A DNA stretch of 64,000 nucleotides. Source: Comamonas testosteroni ATCC 11996 (GTDB taxonomy: Bacteria; Pseudomonadota; Gammaproteobacteria; Burkholderiales; Burkholderiaceae_C). The stretch lies in assembly GCF_000241525.1 (NCBI RefSeq), contig NZ_AHIL01000026.1:62001-126000 (forward strand), given 5' to 3'. A program made the position numbers and the translations under genes. The notes under the pieces are model-generated. The model did no database searches. It worked only from the letters and a program-made list of their open reading frames with translations, and had not been told where the DNA came from. Positions 55,903-64,000 of this stretch are shown here, one piece after another (position 1 is the first letter of the stretch; the number at the start of each line of letters is the position of its first letter).

Positions 55903-56679
55903 TCAAACAGCAAAAACAGCGCGCACGCGCTCAAGGTCTTCGGGCGTGTCGACGCCGGCACCCGGTGCATCGGGCGTGATATGCACGGCAATGCGGTGGC
56001 CGTGCCAGAGGGCGCGCAACTGCTCCAGCTGCTCCATGGCTTCGGTCGGCGCGGGTGCCAGTTGTGGGAACTCGCGCAGAAAACCGGCCTTGTAGCTATA
56101 GATGCCAATATGGCGCAGCGGTGTGAAACCTGTGTGACCGGCCTTGGGGGCCGCCGTCTGCCACCAGGCTTCATCGCCGTGGTCGCGCGAGAAAGGGATG
56201 GGCGCGCGGCTGAAATAGCTGGCCAGACCCTTGGCGCCACAGACCACCTTCACCACATTCGGGTTGCGGTAGTCCGTCAGACTCTCGATAGGATGAGCCG
56301 CCGTGCCCATGCTGGCTTCGGGGCGGGCCAGCAGCAGTTGTGCCACGGCTTCGATGAGCTTGGGGTCGATCAGCGGCTCGTCGCCTTGCACATTGACGAC
56401 CACCTCGTCGCCGGACAGGCCCAGTTGCGCACAGGCTTCGGCCAGACGGTCGCTGCCGCTTGGATGATCCTTGCGCGTCAGAATGGCCTGGACGCCATGC
56501 TCTGCGCAGGCCGCCACAATGCTCTCGTCGTCGGCAGCCACCACGCAGCGGGCTGCGCCGGCCACAGCCGCGCGCTGGGCCACGCGCACCACCATCGGCA
56601 AGCCGGCAATATCGGCCAGCGGCTTGCCGGGCAGACGGGTCGAGGACAGACGGGCCGGGATCAGTACCGTATAGCTCAT
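55903..56679 (-). CDS. kdsB: 3-deoxy-manno-octulosonate cytidylyltransferase
   Basis: This 258-residue enzyme makes CMP-Kdo for lipid A-Kdo assembly. It has the nucleotide-binding N-terminus [20 protein letters not shown], the conserved [11 protein letters not shown] (about 93-103) and the [13 protein letters not shown] segment. It is cytosolic. The start at 56679 lies three bases after the trm112 stop. With lpxK and the lpt genes elsewhere it completes an LPS theme. Confidence 0.96.
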   Translation of the reverse strand: MSYTVLIPARLSSTRLPGKPLADIAGLPMVVRVAQRAAVAGAARCVVAADDESIVAACAEHGVQAILTRKDHPSGSDRLAEACAQLGLSGDEVVVNVQGDEPLIDPKLIEAVAQLLLARPEASMGTAAHPIESLTDYRNPNVVKVVCGAKGLASYFSRAPIPFSRDHGDEAWWQTAAPKAGHTGFTPLRHIGIYSYKAGFLREFPQLAPAPTEAMEQLEQLRALWHGHRIAVHITPDAPGAGVDTPEDLERVRAVFAV

Positions 56680-56682
56680 GAC

Positions 56683-56874
56683 TTATTGCTTTTCTTCTTC
56701 CAGCTCGTCGTCGGACAGGGTGCGGGCTTCGTTTTCCAGCAGCACCGGGATGCCGTCGCGCACGGGGTAGGCCAGACGCGCGCTGTGGCTGATCAGCTCC
56801 TGATGCTCGCGGTCAAAGCGCAGCGGGCCCTTGGTGACGGGGCAGACCAGCAGTTCGAGAAGTTTGGCGTCCAT
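56683..56874 (-). CDS. Trm112 family protein (YcaR-like)
   Basis: This 63-residue protein begins [22 protein letters not shown] with the typical CPVTKG knuckle, and the end is acidic ([10 protein letters not shown]). The bacterial family often sits between lpxK and kdsB, as here; its function is unsettled (methyltransferase partner by analogy). The start at 56874 has AGGAATATCCC upstream. Confidence 0.93.
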   Translation of the reverse strand: MDAKLLELLVCPVTKGPLRFDREHQELISHSARLAYPVRDGIPVLLENEARTLSDDELEEEKQ

Positions 56875-56971
56875 GGGATATTCCTGCAAAACGGGATGAG
56901 GGCGCCAGCAGGGGGCTGGCGCTGTAAAAAAGGGGTGATCAGCCGAGGCCGATCCATAGGCTCAATGATAG

Positions 56972-58015
56972 TCAGGCTGGCTTGCCATCGCGGCGAATAT
57001 TGGCGTTGGCCTTGGCCAGCTGCGCATCCAGCAGTTCCCAGAAGGCCTGCGGCAGCTGCAGCTTAAGTGGCACGGCCCAGGCTTCGGGATGCCTGCGCCA
57101 GAGCTTGACGGCGTCTTTTTCGGTGCAAATCAAGGGCTTGTCATTTCCCAGCTTGCGCGAGAAGCTCTCGAAATCATAGTGATCGGGCAAGGCCTGGGTC
57201 GCTGCCGGAGTGATTCCCTTGGCGGCCAGCATGGCAAAAAAGGACTCGGGGCGTGCCACGGCGGCCACAGCCTCCGGGCTCCGAGCGGCAAGGCTGTGCA
57301 GCGGGATGCTCTGGCCATGGCCGTTGCAGGCGGCGTCGGCCAGGCTGCGCTGCAGCGCGAATGCGGGGGAAGTGCCCAGCGGCCTGGGCGGCTGGCCGGC
57401 ATGCAGTGTCGCCGTCACCGGGCGGGGCCAGGGCTCGCGCAACGGGCCTGCGGGCAGCAGAAAACCGTTTCCGACCCCTTCATCATTGAAGACGCACAAC
57501 TCCACATCGCGTGCCAGGGCCAGATGTTGCAGGCCGTCGTCGCTCACGATCACATCGACCTGCGGGTAGCGTTGGCGAAGCGCTTGCGCCGCCTCCAGAC
57601 GCCTGGAGGCGACAAAGACCGGTACGCCGGTGCTGCGGGCCAGCAGGGCTGGCTCGTCGCCGACTTCGCTGGCGGGGCTGTCCGGCAGGGCCTCGCGGCA
57701 ATCCTGCCCGTTCTCGATCCTGCGGCCATAACCACGCGAGATGATGGCCGGCTGCCAGCCCCTGGCCTTGAGGTGGGCCACCACGGCCAGAGTCACGGGG
57801 GTCTTGCCTGCGCCGCCTGCAATCACGTTGCCGACGACGATGACTGGCAGACCCGTGCTTTGCTGGCGGCTGCGCATGCGCCTGGCGTTCCAGGCCTGCA
57901 GCACCCCATAGAGTAGCGATAGCGGCCACAGCAGCCAGGCACCCGCACCACGCTGGCGCCAGAGTGCGCGCAAGCCATGTTGCGAGGAGGATGCTTGGAC
58001 GGTGTTTTGAGGCAT
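56972..58015 (-). CDS. lpxK: Tetraacyldisaccharide 4'-kinase
   Basis: This 347-residue inner-membrane-associated kinase phosphorylates the lipid A disaccharide at 4'. It has an N-terminal hydrophobic segment (WLLWPLSLLYGVLQAW), P-loop VGNVIAGGAGKTP (about 61-73), ISRGYGR, and VDVIVSDDGLQH with the catalytic Asp pair. An ATG five codons upstream (58030) is also possible; neither has a clear ribosome site. Confidence 0.95.
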   Translation of the reverse strand: MPQNTVQASSSQHGLRALWRQRGAGAWLLWPLSLLYGVLQAWNARRMRSRQQSTGLPVIVVGNVIAGGAGKTPVTLAVVAHLKARGWQPAIISRGYGRRIENGQDCREALPDSPASEVGDEPALLARSTGVPVFVASRRLEAAQALRQRYPQVDVIVSDDGLQHLALARDVELCVFNDEGVGNGFLLPAGPLREPWPRPVTATLHAGQPPRPLGTSPAFALQRSLADAACNGHGQSIPLHSLAARSPEAVAAVARPESFFAMLAAKGITPAATQALPDHYDFESFSRKLGNDKPLICTEKDAVKLWRRHPEAWAVPLKLQLPQAFWELLDAQLAKANANIRRDGKPA

Positions 58016-58091
58016 AGGGGTTCGGATCATACGGGCGCGGCCGGAGTTCCTGCAGCCAACGGGCCTGCGTGATGGGCAAATACCTGTGCCC

Positions 58092-58113
58092 TGACCCCGG
58101 GAGCTTGGGGTCA
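58092..58113 (-). terminator. Hairpin at the end of the GntP-type gene
   Basis: TGACCCC and GGGGTCA pair around eight bases and overlap the stop codon of the permease gene. No T-run follows, so the effect on transcription is uncertain. Confidence 0.45.
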
Positions 58114-59520
58114 AAAGCTGCCAAACAGACTGCCCAGCGCCACGATGACGGCAAGGGCAGCGACGGCAGGGACTATGGCCACCATGGCAATGTCCAGATA
58201 GGACTGGCGATGCGTGAGCCTGCAGATGCCCAGCAGAGTGATGACGGCGCCGTTGTGCGGCAAGGTGTCCAGTCCGCCCGTGGCGACGGCCGTGACGCGG
58301 TGCAGCAGCTGGGGCGACAGGCCTGCAGCCTCGCCCATCTGCAGCCAGGTGCTGCCCAGGGTCTGCAGAGCAATGCTCATGCCGCCCGAGGCCGAGCCGG
58401 TAATGCCGGCCAGAATGTTGATGGCGATCGACATCGAGATCAGTGGGTTGTCCGGGTAGATGTTGAGCACCGCATCGCGTATCAGCGTGAAGCCTGCCAG
58501 CGAGGCGATGACCGCACCATAACCGACCTGGGAGGCAGTGTTCAGCAGCGGCAGGGCCGAGGCGCTGGCGCCTTCGTCGAGCAGTTGCTTGAGCTGTGGC
58601 AGGCGGCTCCACCACAGGGCGACCAGCAGGCAGATTGCCGCGGTCAGGGCCGCAATCACGGCCCAGATGCCGCGCAGCGCCTCGATGCTGGTGGCGCCGA
58701 AACGGGCTTCGGCCAGATAGCGCGTGTCCAGACCTGCAAGCACATGCACCGATAAAAGGTAGTTCAGAGCGATCACCACGGCAACAGGCAGCAAGGCCTT
58801 GGCCAGCTCCAGGTGGCTGGGGGCGGCCTCTGCCGCTGGAGCAAGTTCGTCTGCCGGCTGCTGGGCTTCATCCTCGGCGGTAAAGCCTTCGCCTCTGGAG
58901 CGCGCCTGCGCGCTGCGGCAGTGCAGCCACCACAGGCCGAGCATCAGCATCACGGCTGCGGCGATCAGGCCCAGTCCCGGTGCGGCAAATGGTGTGGTGC
59001 CGAAATAGGGCATGGGAATCGCGTTCTGGATGGCCGGCGTGCCGGGCAGCGCCGTCATGGTGAAGGTAAAGGCTCCCAGCGCAATCGTGGCCGGCATGAG
59101 GCGGCGCGGGATGTCGGCACGCCTAAAAAGTGCCTGGGCGATGGGATATACCGCAAAGGCCACGACAAACAAGGAAACGCCGCCGTAGGTGAGAACGGCA
59201 CAGGCCAGCACCACGGCGAGTATGGCGCGCCGCTCGCCCAGTGCTGCCGCAATGCCCTGGGCAATGATGTGAGCCGCCCCCGAGGCTTCCATGAGCTTGC
59301 CGAAGACCGCGCCCAGCAAGAACAGCGGAAAGTAGGCGATGACAAAGCCGCCAAGGCTGACCATGAAGATCTGGGTGTAGCTGGCCAGCATCAGCCACGG
59401 TGCACCGAAGGCTACAGCCAGCAAGGCTGTCAGTGGCGCCAGCAGCAGCACGCTGACGCCGCGATAGGCCAAAGTGATGAGTAGACCGAGTGAAAGAACG
59501 ATGCCCAAAATGCTGATCAC
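58111..59520 (-). CDS. GntP-family gluconate/H+ symporter-like permease
   Basis: This 469-residue inner-membrane protein has 12-13 predicted helices and a hydrophilic central loop (about 205-240, RSRGEGFTAEDEAQQ). The motif AGITGSASGGMSIALQ and TALPGTPAIQNAIPMPYFGT are typical of the GntP family, which imports gluconate, hydroxybutyrate or other carboxylates. I take the GTG at 59520 (VISILGIV), with AGGGAGG five bases upstream; a TTG six codons earlier would consume that ribosome site. The ligand is unknown. Confidence 0.88.
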   Translation of the reverse strand: MISILGIVLSLGLLITLAYRGVSVLLLAPLTALLAVAFGAPWLMLASYTQIFMVSLGGFVIAYFPLFLLGAVFGKLMEASGAAHIIAQGIAAALGERRAILAVVLACAVLTYGGVSLFVVAFAVYPIAQALFRRADIPRRLMPATIALGAFTFTMTALPGTPAIQNAIPMPYFGTTPFAAPGLGLIAAAVMLMLGLWWLHCRSAQARSRGEGFTAEDEAQQPADELAPAAEAAPSHLELAKALLPVAVVIALNYLLSVHVLAGLDTRYLAEARFGATSIEALRGIWAVIAALTAAICLLVALWWSRLPQLKQLLDEGASASALPLLNTASQVGYGAVIASLAGFTLIRDAVLNIYPDNPLISMSIAINILAGITGSASGGMSIALQTLGSTWLQMGEAAGLSPQLLHRVTAVATGGLDTLPHNGAVITLLGICRLTHRQSYLDIAMVAIVPAVAALAVIVALGSLFGSF

Positions 59521-59764
59521 ATGCACCTCCCTAAGCAAACCGTTCAGTCACGGCGTTCAAGTCAAAAGCAGCGCAGTCTGTGCCGCGCCAGCAGCCGCCT
59601 GCCGCAGAAGCTCGATTCTGCTCTGCTGCTGCGGCGCAGCTTCACCCCACAAGTGCTGCGCTGCAGGCCCATCGCGCAGCCTCATCGCGCAGCCTCATCG
59701 CGCAGCCTCATCGCGCAGCCTCATCGCGACACAGGTATGACTGCAGCCGGCCGGCTCGCGCCGC
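59521..59764. other. Intergenic region with a 13-bp tandem repeat
   Basis: The region lies between the leftward permease and LysR genes. It carries the permease promoter and the tandem repeat at 59670-59730; no gene is supported. Confidence 0.5.
59670..59730. repeat. 13-bp tandem repeat, four perfect units plus a partial one
   Basis: The unit CATCGCGCAGCCT occurs at 59670, 59683, 59696 and 59709, followed by CATCGCG. It is perfect over 59 bp, which suggests recent slippage or expansion. It lies 150 bp upstream of the permease start, where length change could alter expression. Confidence 0.9.
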
Positions 59765-60667
59765 TCAGGTCCCGAAGGGTCGACTGCCCAGCGTTTCCAC
59801 CACATGGTCCACAAAGCAGGTGATGCGCGCCGCCAGTGCGGTGTTTCGATAGTAGACCGCATTGATGGGCTGACAGATGTCCAGTGTGTGCTTGCTGAAC
59901 AGCTGCACCAGATTTCCTTGCTCGCGGTCAGTGCGGGTCATGAAGTCCGACAGGCAGACGATGCCCAGGCCGGCCAGCGCCATTTGCCGCAATGTCTCGC
60001 CGCTGGAGGAGGCAATGTCCGGACGAATCCGCACGGCGTTGCTGTCGGCGTCGCGCAGCGGCCAGTCGTTGAGCGATTCGGGCTGGGTAAAGCCCAGCAG
60101 GCTGTGCTGCTTGAGCTGCTCCGGACTGGTGGGCATGCCGTGACGCTTGAGATAGGCTGGGCTGGCCAGCACGCGTATGCGGCTGATGCCTACAGGGCGG
60201 GCATGCAGGGTGGAGTCCTTGAGCGCGCCGATGCGAAATGCCACGTCGGTGCGTCTTTCGAGCAGGTCGATGATGCCTTCGTTGGAGTTCAGCTCCAGCT
60301 CCACCTCGGGGTAGCGTGCACGAAATCCAGCAATCAGCGGCACCAGCACATGCAGCATGAAGGGGGTGGCGGCATCGATACGCAACCTCCCCGCAGGATG
60401 CATGCGCCGAGCTGCCATCAACTCCTCCGCTTCGTCCACCGATGCCAGTATGGCCCGGGCATGCTGCAAGAAGGTGGCGCCTTCCTCGGTCAGCTCCAGG
60501 CGTCTGGTGGTGCGGCGCAGCAGCGTGGTCTGCAGCTTTTCTTCCAGGCGCCCCAGCGTGCGGCTGGTGGCCGAAATCGTCAGGCCCAGCAGCTCCGAAG
60601 CGGCCGTGATGGACCCCGTGTCCACGACGGCCACAAAAGCCTGAAGTTCGTCGAGCGTGGTCTTCAT
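59765..60667 (-). CDS. LysR-family transcriptional regulator
   Basis: This 300-residue protein has an N-terminal winged HTH (TLDELQAFVAVVDTGSITAASELLGLTISATSRTLGRLEEKL) and a type 2 periplasmic-binding effector domain (GRLRIDAATPFMLHVLVPL). The HTH version with SATSRTLGRLE is typical of the CrgA/DmlR-like branch. It diverges from the aldo/keto reductase gene, its likely target. I use the ATG at 60667; no ribosome site is visible, and a palindrome occupies that position. An in-frame TTG at 60703 is an alternative. Confidence 0.88.
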   Translation of the reverse strand: MKTTLDELQAFVAVVDTGSITAASELLGLTISATSRTLGRLEEKLQTTLLRRTTRRLELTEEGATFLQHARAILASVDEAEELMAARRMHPAGRLRIDAATPFMLHVLVPLIAGFRARYPEVELELNSNEGIIDLLERRTDVAFRIGALKDSTLHARPVGISRIRVLASPAYLKRHGMPTSPEQLKQHSLLGFTQPESLNDWPLRDADSNAVRIRPDIASSSGETLRQMALAGLGIVCLSDFMTRTDREQGNLVQLFSKHTLDICQPINAVYYRNTALAARITCFVDHVVETLGSRPFGT

Positions 60668-60669
60668 TG

Positions 60670-60684
60670 TTGAATTTGGTTCAA
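60670..60684. promoter_or_regulatory. Dyad TTGAA-TTTGG-TTCAA at the LysR gene start
   Basis: This 15-bp inverted repeat lies three bases upstream of the LysR ATG. Binding here would block the start of the regulator's own message, as expected for autoregulation. Confidence 0.45.
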
Positions 60685-60938
60685 GAAAATTGAGGGGTGC
60701 CAAGCTTGATCTGCAAATGTCAACTGAATGCTCTGCCCCGGGGACTCGTCTGTGGCTGTGTTCGCCCTGGTCACCGGCGCATTACCGAATTCACCTCTAT
60801 GGAGCGGCAGTTGGTGATTGCCGATGGCGTGCAAGCCAGCATTCCCGCTGCGGGCATGGCAGTCATGTCTGGTGCGAGGTGTTGCTATCAAAGATGATGA
60901 AGATTGGTCACAGTTGGCGCAATATTCTAGTTTTTATA

Positions 60939-60955
60939 TTTGATTTTATTTCAAA
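60939..60955. promoter_or_regulatory. Dyad TTTGA-N7-TCAAA upstream of the aldo/keto reductase
   Basis: This 17-bp dyad in AT-rich DNA has the TTGA/TCAA arms in common with the dyad beside the LysR start. The form fits LysR-type T-N11-A sites. It lies about 140 bp upstream of the reductase start. Confidence 0.45.
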
Positions 60956-61091
60956 AGAATTTATGGGGTACAGGGCTTAATCTACAAATATGGGTTGGGC
61001 AAACTTCAGGCATCGGAAAAAGCCAGGCCTGATGGCAGATATGCAAACTCAGGACTGGCTGTCGTCTTCAGTCTCATTCAGGAGCTATTTC

Positions 61092-61898
61092 ATGAGTCAT
61101 ATTCCTTCCTTCGGCGTCGGTACCTTCCGCCTCTCCGGTCAGACCGTTATCGATTCGGTGCGCAATGCACTCGATGTGGGCTACCGCGCAGTCGACACGG
61201 CGCAGATCTATGGCAACGAAGCCGAAGTCGGCCAGGCCATAGTCGACAGCGGTGTGGCCCGCAGCGATCTGTTTGTGACCACCAAGATCTGGACCGACAA
61301 CTACAGCCGCGCCAAGCTGATCCCCAGCCTGCAGGACAGCCTGAAAAAGCTGCGCACCGACTATGTGGACCTGACCCTGATCCACTGGCCTGCACCCGGC
61401 AACGGCGTCGAACTGGCGGAGTACATGGAAGCCCTGGCCGAAGCCAAGGCCCGGGGCCTGACCCGCCAGATCGGTATCTCCAACTTCAATGTCGAGCTGA
61501 CCCGCCAGGCTATCGTCGCTGTGGGCCAGGGCGAGATTGCCACGAACCAGATCGAGCTGAGCCCCTATCTGCAAGGCCGCAAGCTGACGGCCTTCCTCAA
61601 GGAGCAGGGCATTCAGGTCACTTCCTACATGACCCTGGCCTACGGCAAGGTGCTCAAGGACCCGGTGCTGGCGCAGATAGCGGTCAAGCATCAGGCCACG
61701 GTGGCGCAGGTGGCGCTGGCCTGGGCGCTGCAGCTGGGTTATGCGGTGATTCCGTCGTCCACCAAGCGCGAGAACCTGGCCAGCAACCTGCTCGCGCGCG
61801 ATCTGAAGCTGGATGCCGAGGACATGGTGCTGATCGCGGCGCTGGAGCGCAACGGGCGCGAAGTCAGCCCTGAGGGACTGGCTCCTGTCTGGGACTGA
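61092..61898 (+). CDS. dkgB: Aldo/keto reductase, DkgB-like
   Basis: This 268-residue AKR barrel has [11 protein letters not shown] at the start, catalytic Asp and Tyr in [13 protein letters not shown] (about 35-45), Lys in TTKIWTD and His in LIHWPAP. Typical of 2,5-diketo-D-gluconate reductase B (267 aa in E. coli), it reduces methylglyoxal and other carbonyls with NADPH. The start at 61092 follows CAGGAGCTATTTC; a longer frame is open but lacks a ribosome site. The divergent LysR gene is the likely regulator. Confidence 0.9.
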   Translation: MSHIPSFGVGTFRLSGQTVIDSVRNALDVGYRAVDTAQIYGNEAEVGQAIVDSGVARSDLFVTTKIWTDNYSRAKLIPSLQDSLKKLRTDYVDLTLIHWPAPGNGVELAEYMEALAEAKARGLTRQIGISNFNVELTRQAIVAVGQGEIATNQIELSPYLQGRKLTAFLKEQGIQVTSYMTLAYGKVLKDPVLAQIAVKHQATVAQVALAWALQLGYAVIPSSTKRENLASNLLARDLKLDAEDMVLIAALERNGREVSPEGLAPVWD

Positions 61899-61919
61899 CA
61901 ACGGCACCGTCATGAGCGC

Positions 61920-62759
61920 TCAAGCCTGCTTGAGTGTGCGATCCTTGCGCAGCAAGCAGGAGAGGGCGCTCAGGCGGTGCTTGCGTTTTTTTCTGAGCCA
62001 GCGTCTTATTTCTTTCGCCTGATCCGGAGAAGGGATGAGGCGCGGGTTCTGCCTGACCAGGCTTTCGCTGACAGCAAAGTCATTCAGTTCGCCAAGCGGC
62101 TGCTGGATTTTCTGGAGTCGCTTGAGCAGGCGGCGATGGTCTGCGGGCAGCAGGGGCTCCAACAGCTCCAGCAGATAACGTGTTTTCTTGCCGGCTTTTC
62201 GGACATCGTGAAAGGCTTCAAGGTCTGGCTTGCCGGCGGTGATCGCCCGCTTGATGCGTCGACGCAGCTGTCTTGCTGATTGTGCAACCCTGACTTTTGC
62301 ATGAGCTCGCCGCCGCGGCTGGCCGGACCCAGAGCCCAAGCTTGCCGAAGCTTGCGCCAGAGCTTCCTGCAAGCGAGCCTGTATGTGAGGGGGGGAAAGT
62401 ATTTCCCGGCCGGCCTGCATAGCGGATTCGCGGGCGGCCGATATGGCAGCAATGCCGGCCGCGCTGCATTTGTCGTTACGCCTCAGCAGCTCGATCAGGA
62501 TGTCGTAGTCGCGGACCATGCCTGCTGCGCAGGCTATCGATTTCAGGCTGCTGCGCTGCAGTGCATACTTTCTTGCCTCCATCAGAGGTCGGTAAAGCCA
62601 CCACAGCGTCAGCAGGCTGCGCAATGTGACGCGCAACTGATGGATTCCCTCGACGGCAGGTGCTCTGGCAATGTCCCAGGCCTGTTCGACTGCAGAGTCG
62701 ACAAGCGGGGATGCGATAGCTGAAAACGCCACTGCGGCGTCTGGTTTGCCTTTGCCCAT
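61920..62759 (-). CDS. CHAD-domain protein
   Basis: This 279-residue all-helical protein has a CHAD domain: conserved His and basic residues in GIHQLRVTLRSL (about 37-48) and AFHDVRKAGKKTRYLLELLEPL. CHAD domains bind polyphosphate through these basic patches. No CYTH domain accompanies it. The ATG at 62759 follows GGGAGTTCAT; the frame is open 27 codons upstream without a site. It converges with the aldo/keto reductase gene. Confidence 0.88.
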   Translation of the reverse strand: MGKGKPDAAVAFSAIASPLVDSAVEQAWDIARAPAVEGIHQLRVTLRSLLTLWWLYRPLMEARKYALQRSSLKSIACAAGMVRDYDILIELLRRNDKCSAAGIAAISAARESAMQAGREILSPPHIQARLQEALAQASASLGSGSGQPRRRAHAKVRVAQSARQLRRRIKRAITAGKPDLEAFHDVRKAGKKTRYLLELLEPLLPADHRRLLKRLQKIQQPLGELNDFAVSESLVRQNPRLIPSPDQAKEIRRWLRKKRKHRLSALSCLLRKDRTLKQA

Positions 62760-62960
62760 ATGAACTCCCGGGGCCGTTGTCATGAGGCTGCAACATGCGG
62801 TGACACGCGATGCGGTGCGGCACACGCCAGTGTTCGCCACAGTGTGCCATGTTCCGTGTCTCAGGCTGTATGGGGCTCGTTCCTGAATTGCGGCAGTTGT
62901 GCGTCCAGATCGGTCGCGGCTCGGATTGCGAAGGGCCTGAACATGCGCCTGAAGATCAGG

Positions 62961-63380
62961 CTATGGCAGATAGGCGACGAACACGGCCAAGCTCAAAGCC
63001 GGCTCCTCACAGATGTCATCCGGCCCGGCCTGACCCCACTCGGCATTGAGCCAGTCCTGGTTGACAATATCTGCGGCAATGGATGCAAGCTCCGCCCCAG
63101 GGTCGATGGCGCAGCCGAAAGGCAGCCGGCCATGCGCGGCAGATACAAGACTGAAGCGTAGCTGCCTGGTCTGTGCCTCATGCCAGCAATAGAAAAGCAT
63201 GGGTACATTTCCACTCAATTGCTTTTGTCTGGCTACCAAGACCTGCCCGATGAAATCGGCAAGGGCTTCTGCGGTGATGCCCAGGGACTCCTCATCGTCC
63301 GGAGAAAAGCTCCATAGATTGGACGATGCTTCGTGGTTGATGTCGGTGGCATCGACGACGATCTCGTCATTGCGCGCCAT
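62961..63380 (-). CDS. Hypothetical protein (139 aa)
   Basis: I do not recognise the family. The chain is soluble and acidic (MARNDEIVVDATDINHEASSNLWSFSPDDEES), followed by an alpha/beta part (LADFIGQVLVARQKQLSGNVPMLFYCWHEAQTRQLRFSLVSA) and ending in a hydrophobic strand (ALSLAVFVAYLP). The composition is coherent throughout. No strong ribosome site precedes the ATG at 63380. Confidence 0.65.
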   Translation of the reverse strand: MARNDEIVVDATDINHEASSNLWSFSPDDEESLGITAEALADFIGQVLVARQKQLSGNVPMLFYCWHEAQTRQLRFSLVSAAHGRLPFGCAIDPGAELASIAADIVNQDWLNAEWGQAGPDDICEEPALSLAVFVAYLP

Positions 63381-63572
63381 GGATAGCCATCTGCTTAAAT
63401 GTCGGCGAATCTTTCATGGGGTTTTTGGAGTGCGGAGCCGTAGCGGCTTGTTCGTGGGATATGTGTGATGGCGTTGTGCCGAAGAGGCGACTGATGAATA
63501 CATCCAAGAAAGCCTGGTAGCCAGCCGCGGTGACGAGGACTAAGCTTGCTGCCTCTATCTCAGGAGTCTCTT

Positions 63573-64000
63573 ATGCCACAGACCATTCGACTGCACCGTG
63601 TGATCAAAGCTCCGCCCGAACGCGTCTATAGGGCCTTCACGACCCCTGAGGCCATGGTCAAGTGGCTGCCTCCTCACGGTTTCGCGGCGCAGGTGCATGA
63701 ATTTGACGCACGTGTGGGAGGCCGATACCGCATGAGCTTCATCAATTTTTCCGCCAACAGCAAAAACAGCTTTGGCGGTGAATTTCTGGAGTTGGTGCCG
63801 GGCCGGCGCATACGCCATACCGATCGATTCGAGGACGCCAATCTGCCCGGCGAAATGATCACCACCGTCGATCTGAAGGAGGTCTTTTGCGGCACCGAGT
63901 TGCATGTGGTGCAAGAAGGCGTTCCTGACATGATTCCCGAGCAGGCCTGCTATCTGGGTTGGCAGGAATCGCTGCAACTGCTGACTCTTTTGGTGGAGCC
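63573..64000 (+). CDS. SRPBCC (AHSA1-like) protein, cut by the window end
   Basis: The frame opens with ATG at 63573 after CAGGAGTCTC and is still open at base 64000 (142 codons). It begins MPQTIRLHRVIKAPPERVYRAF, typical of AHSA1/START-fold (SRPBCC) proteins, with AMVKWLPPHGF, GGRYRMSF and GEFLELVPGRRIRHTDRFE, all family marks. The usual length is about 140-160 residues, so only the last few are missing. These proteins bind hydrophobic ligands; a specific role cannot be given. Confidence 0.9.
   Translation, partial: MPQTIRLHRVIKAPPERVYRAFTTPEAMVKWLPPHGFAAQVHEFDARVGGRYRMSFINFSANSKNSFGGEFLELVPGRRIRHTDRFEDANLPGEMITTVDLKEVFCGTELHVVQEGVPDMIPEQACYLGWQESLQLLTLLVE

Larger units (their letters stand above)
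60668..61091. promoter_or_regulatory. Divergent region of the LysR and aldo/keto reductase genes
   Basis: This 424-bp region includes an AT-rich core (60920-60990). It contains two dyads with TTGA/TCAA arms, detailed as separate entries. No small gene is supported. Confidence 0.5.

Noticed and set aside
59670..59730. CRISPR-like array
   Set aside because: The units are 13 bp and directly adjacent without spacers, so it is a simple tandem repeat.

Overview
The window is a G+C-rich bacterial chromosome segment whose gene content points to a betaproteobacterium of the family Comamonadaceae, most likely the Comamonas testosteroni/thiooxydans group. This is an inference from gene families and gene order, with no similarity search behind it. 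Supporting features are orphan Bug-type (TctC) solute receptors, a GBP-type porin, a complete sox cluster, the lpxK-trm112-kdsB-adk block, lexA beside a conserved hypothetical gene, and dispersed TTTTGATAGCT-type intergenic repeats. I see no rRNA, tRNA or CRISPR array.

Layout. 1-14.4 kb is catabolic: a DmdC-like acyl-CoA dehydrogenase diverging from a quinone oxidoreductase across a perfect 14-bp palindrome, a DsbA-like/Rieske pair, a porin, two Bug receptors, a small serine hydrolase, a TauD-type dioxygenase with a divergent AraC regulator, a BKACE-type enzyme, an MBL hydrolase and a Nudix hydrolase. 14.6-28.4 kb is a sulfur region: an ArsR-type regulator, a secreted DsrE protein, a SoxH-like hydrolase, a periplasmic thioredoxin, a free cytochrome c, soxCDYZAXB and a YeeE/YedE transporter, followed by an aminotransferase, cysB and a CbiX-type chelatase. 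Together these encode periplasmic thiosulfate oxidation by the complete SoxCD-containing pathway, plus control of assimilation and siroheme supply. 28.4-33.5 kb is housekeeping: lptFG, pepA, holC and an acidic hypothetical gene.

33.5-52.2 kb is an accessory stretch. It holds a D-2-hydroxyacid dehydrogenase, a 1-kb scar with an integrase fragment, two related membrane diguanylate cyclases around a DUF1275 gene, a cupin, a cluster of tiny secreted or membrane proteins behind LexA-type boxes, a Gln-rich protein with a PRC-barrel protein, an outer-membrane barrel with an amidohydrolase, two UspA paralogues (one behind a perfect FNR/Anr box), a nitrobindin-like protein and several small hypotheticals. 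52.2-64 kb returns to core genes: lexA, asparaginase, adk, kdsB, trm112, lpxK, a GntP permease, a LysR regulator, an aldo/keto reductase, a CHAD protein and an SRPBCC gene cut by the window end.

The observations most worth following are: the small-protein operon at 40.6-41.2 kb behind two tandem LexA-type boxes; the relocated lexA start with two LexA-type boxes; the AT-rich palindrome that may be the sox operator; the free cytochrome that resembles the second heme domain of SoxD; SoxX as a predicted lipoprotein; a possible structured RNA at 41.4-41.7 kb; and the dispersed repeat family.
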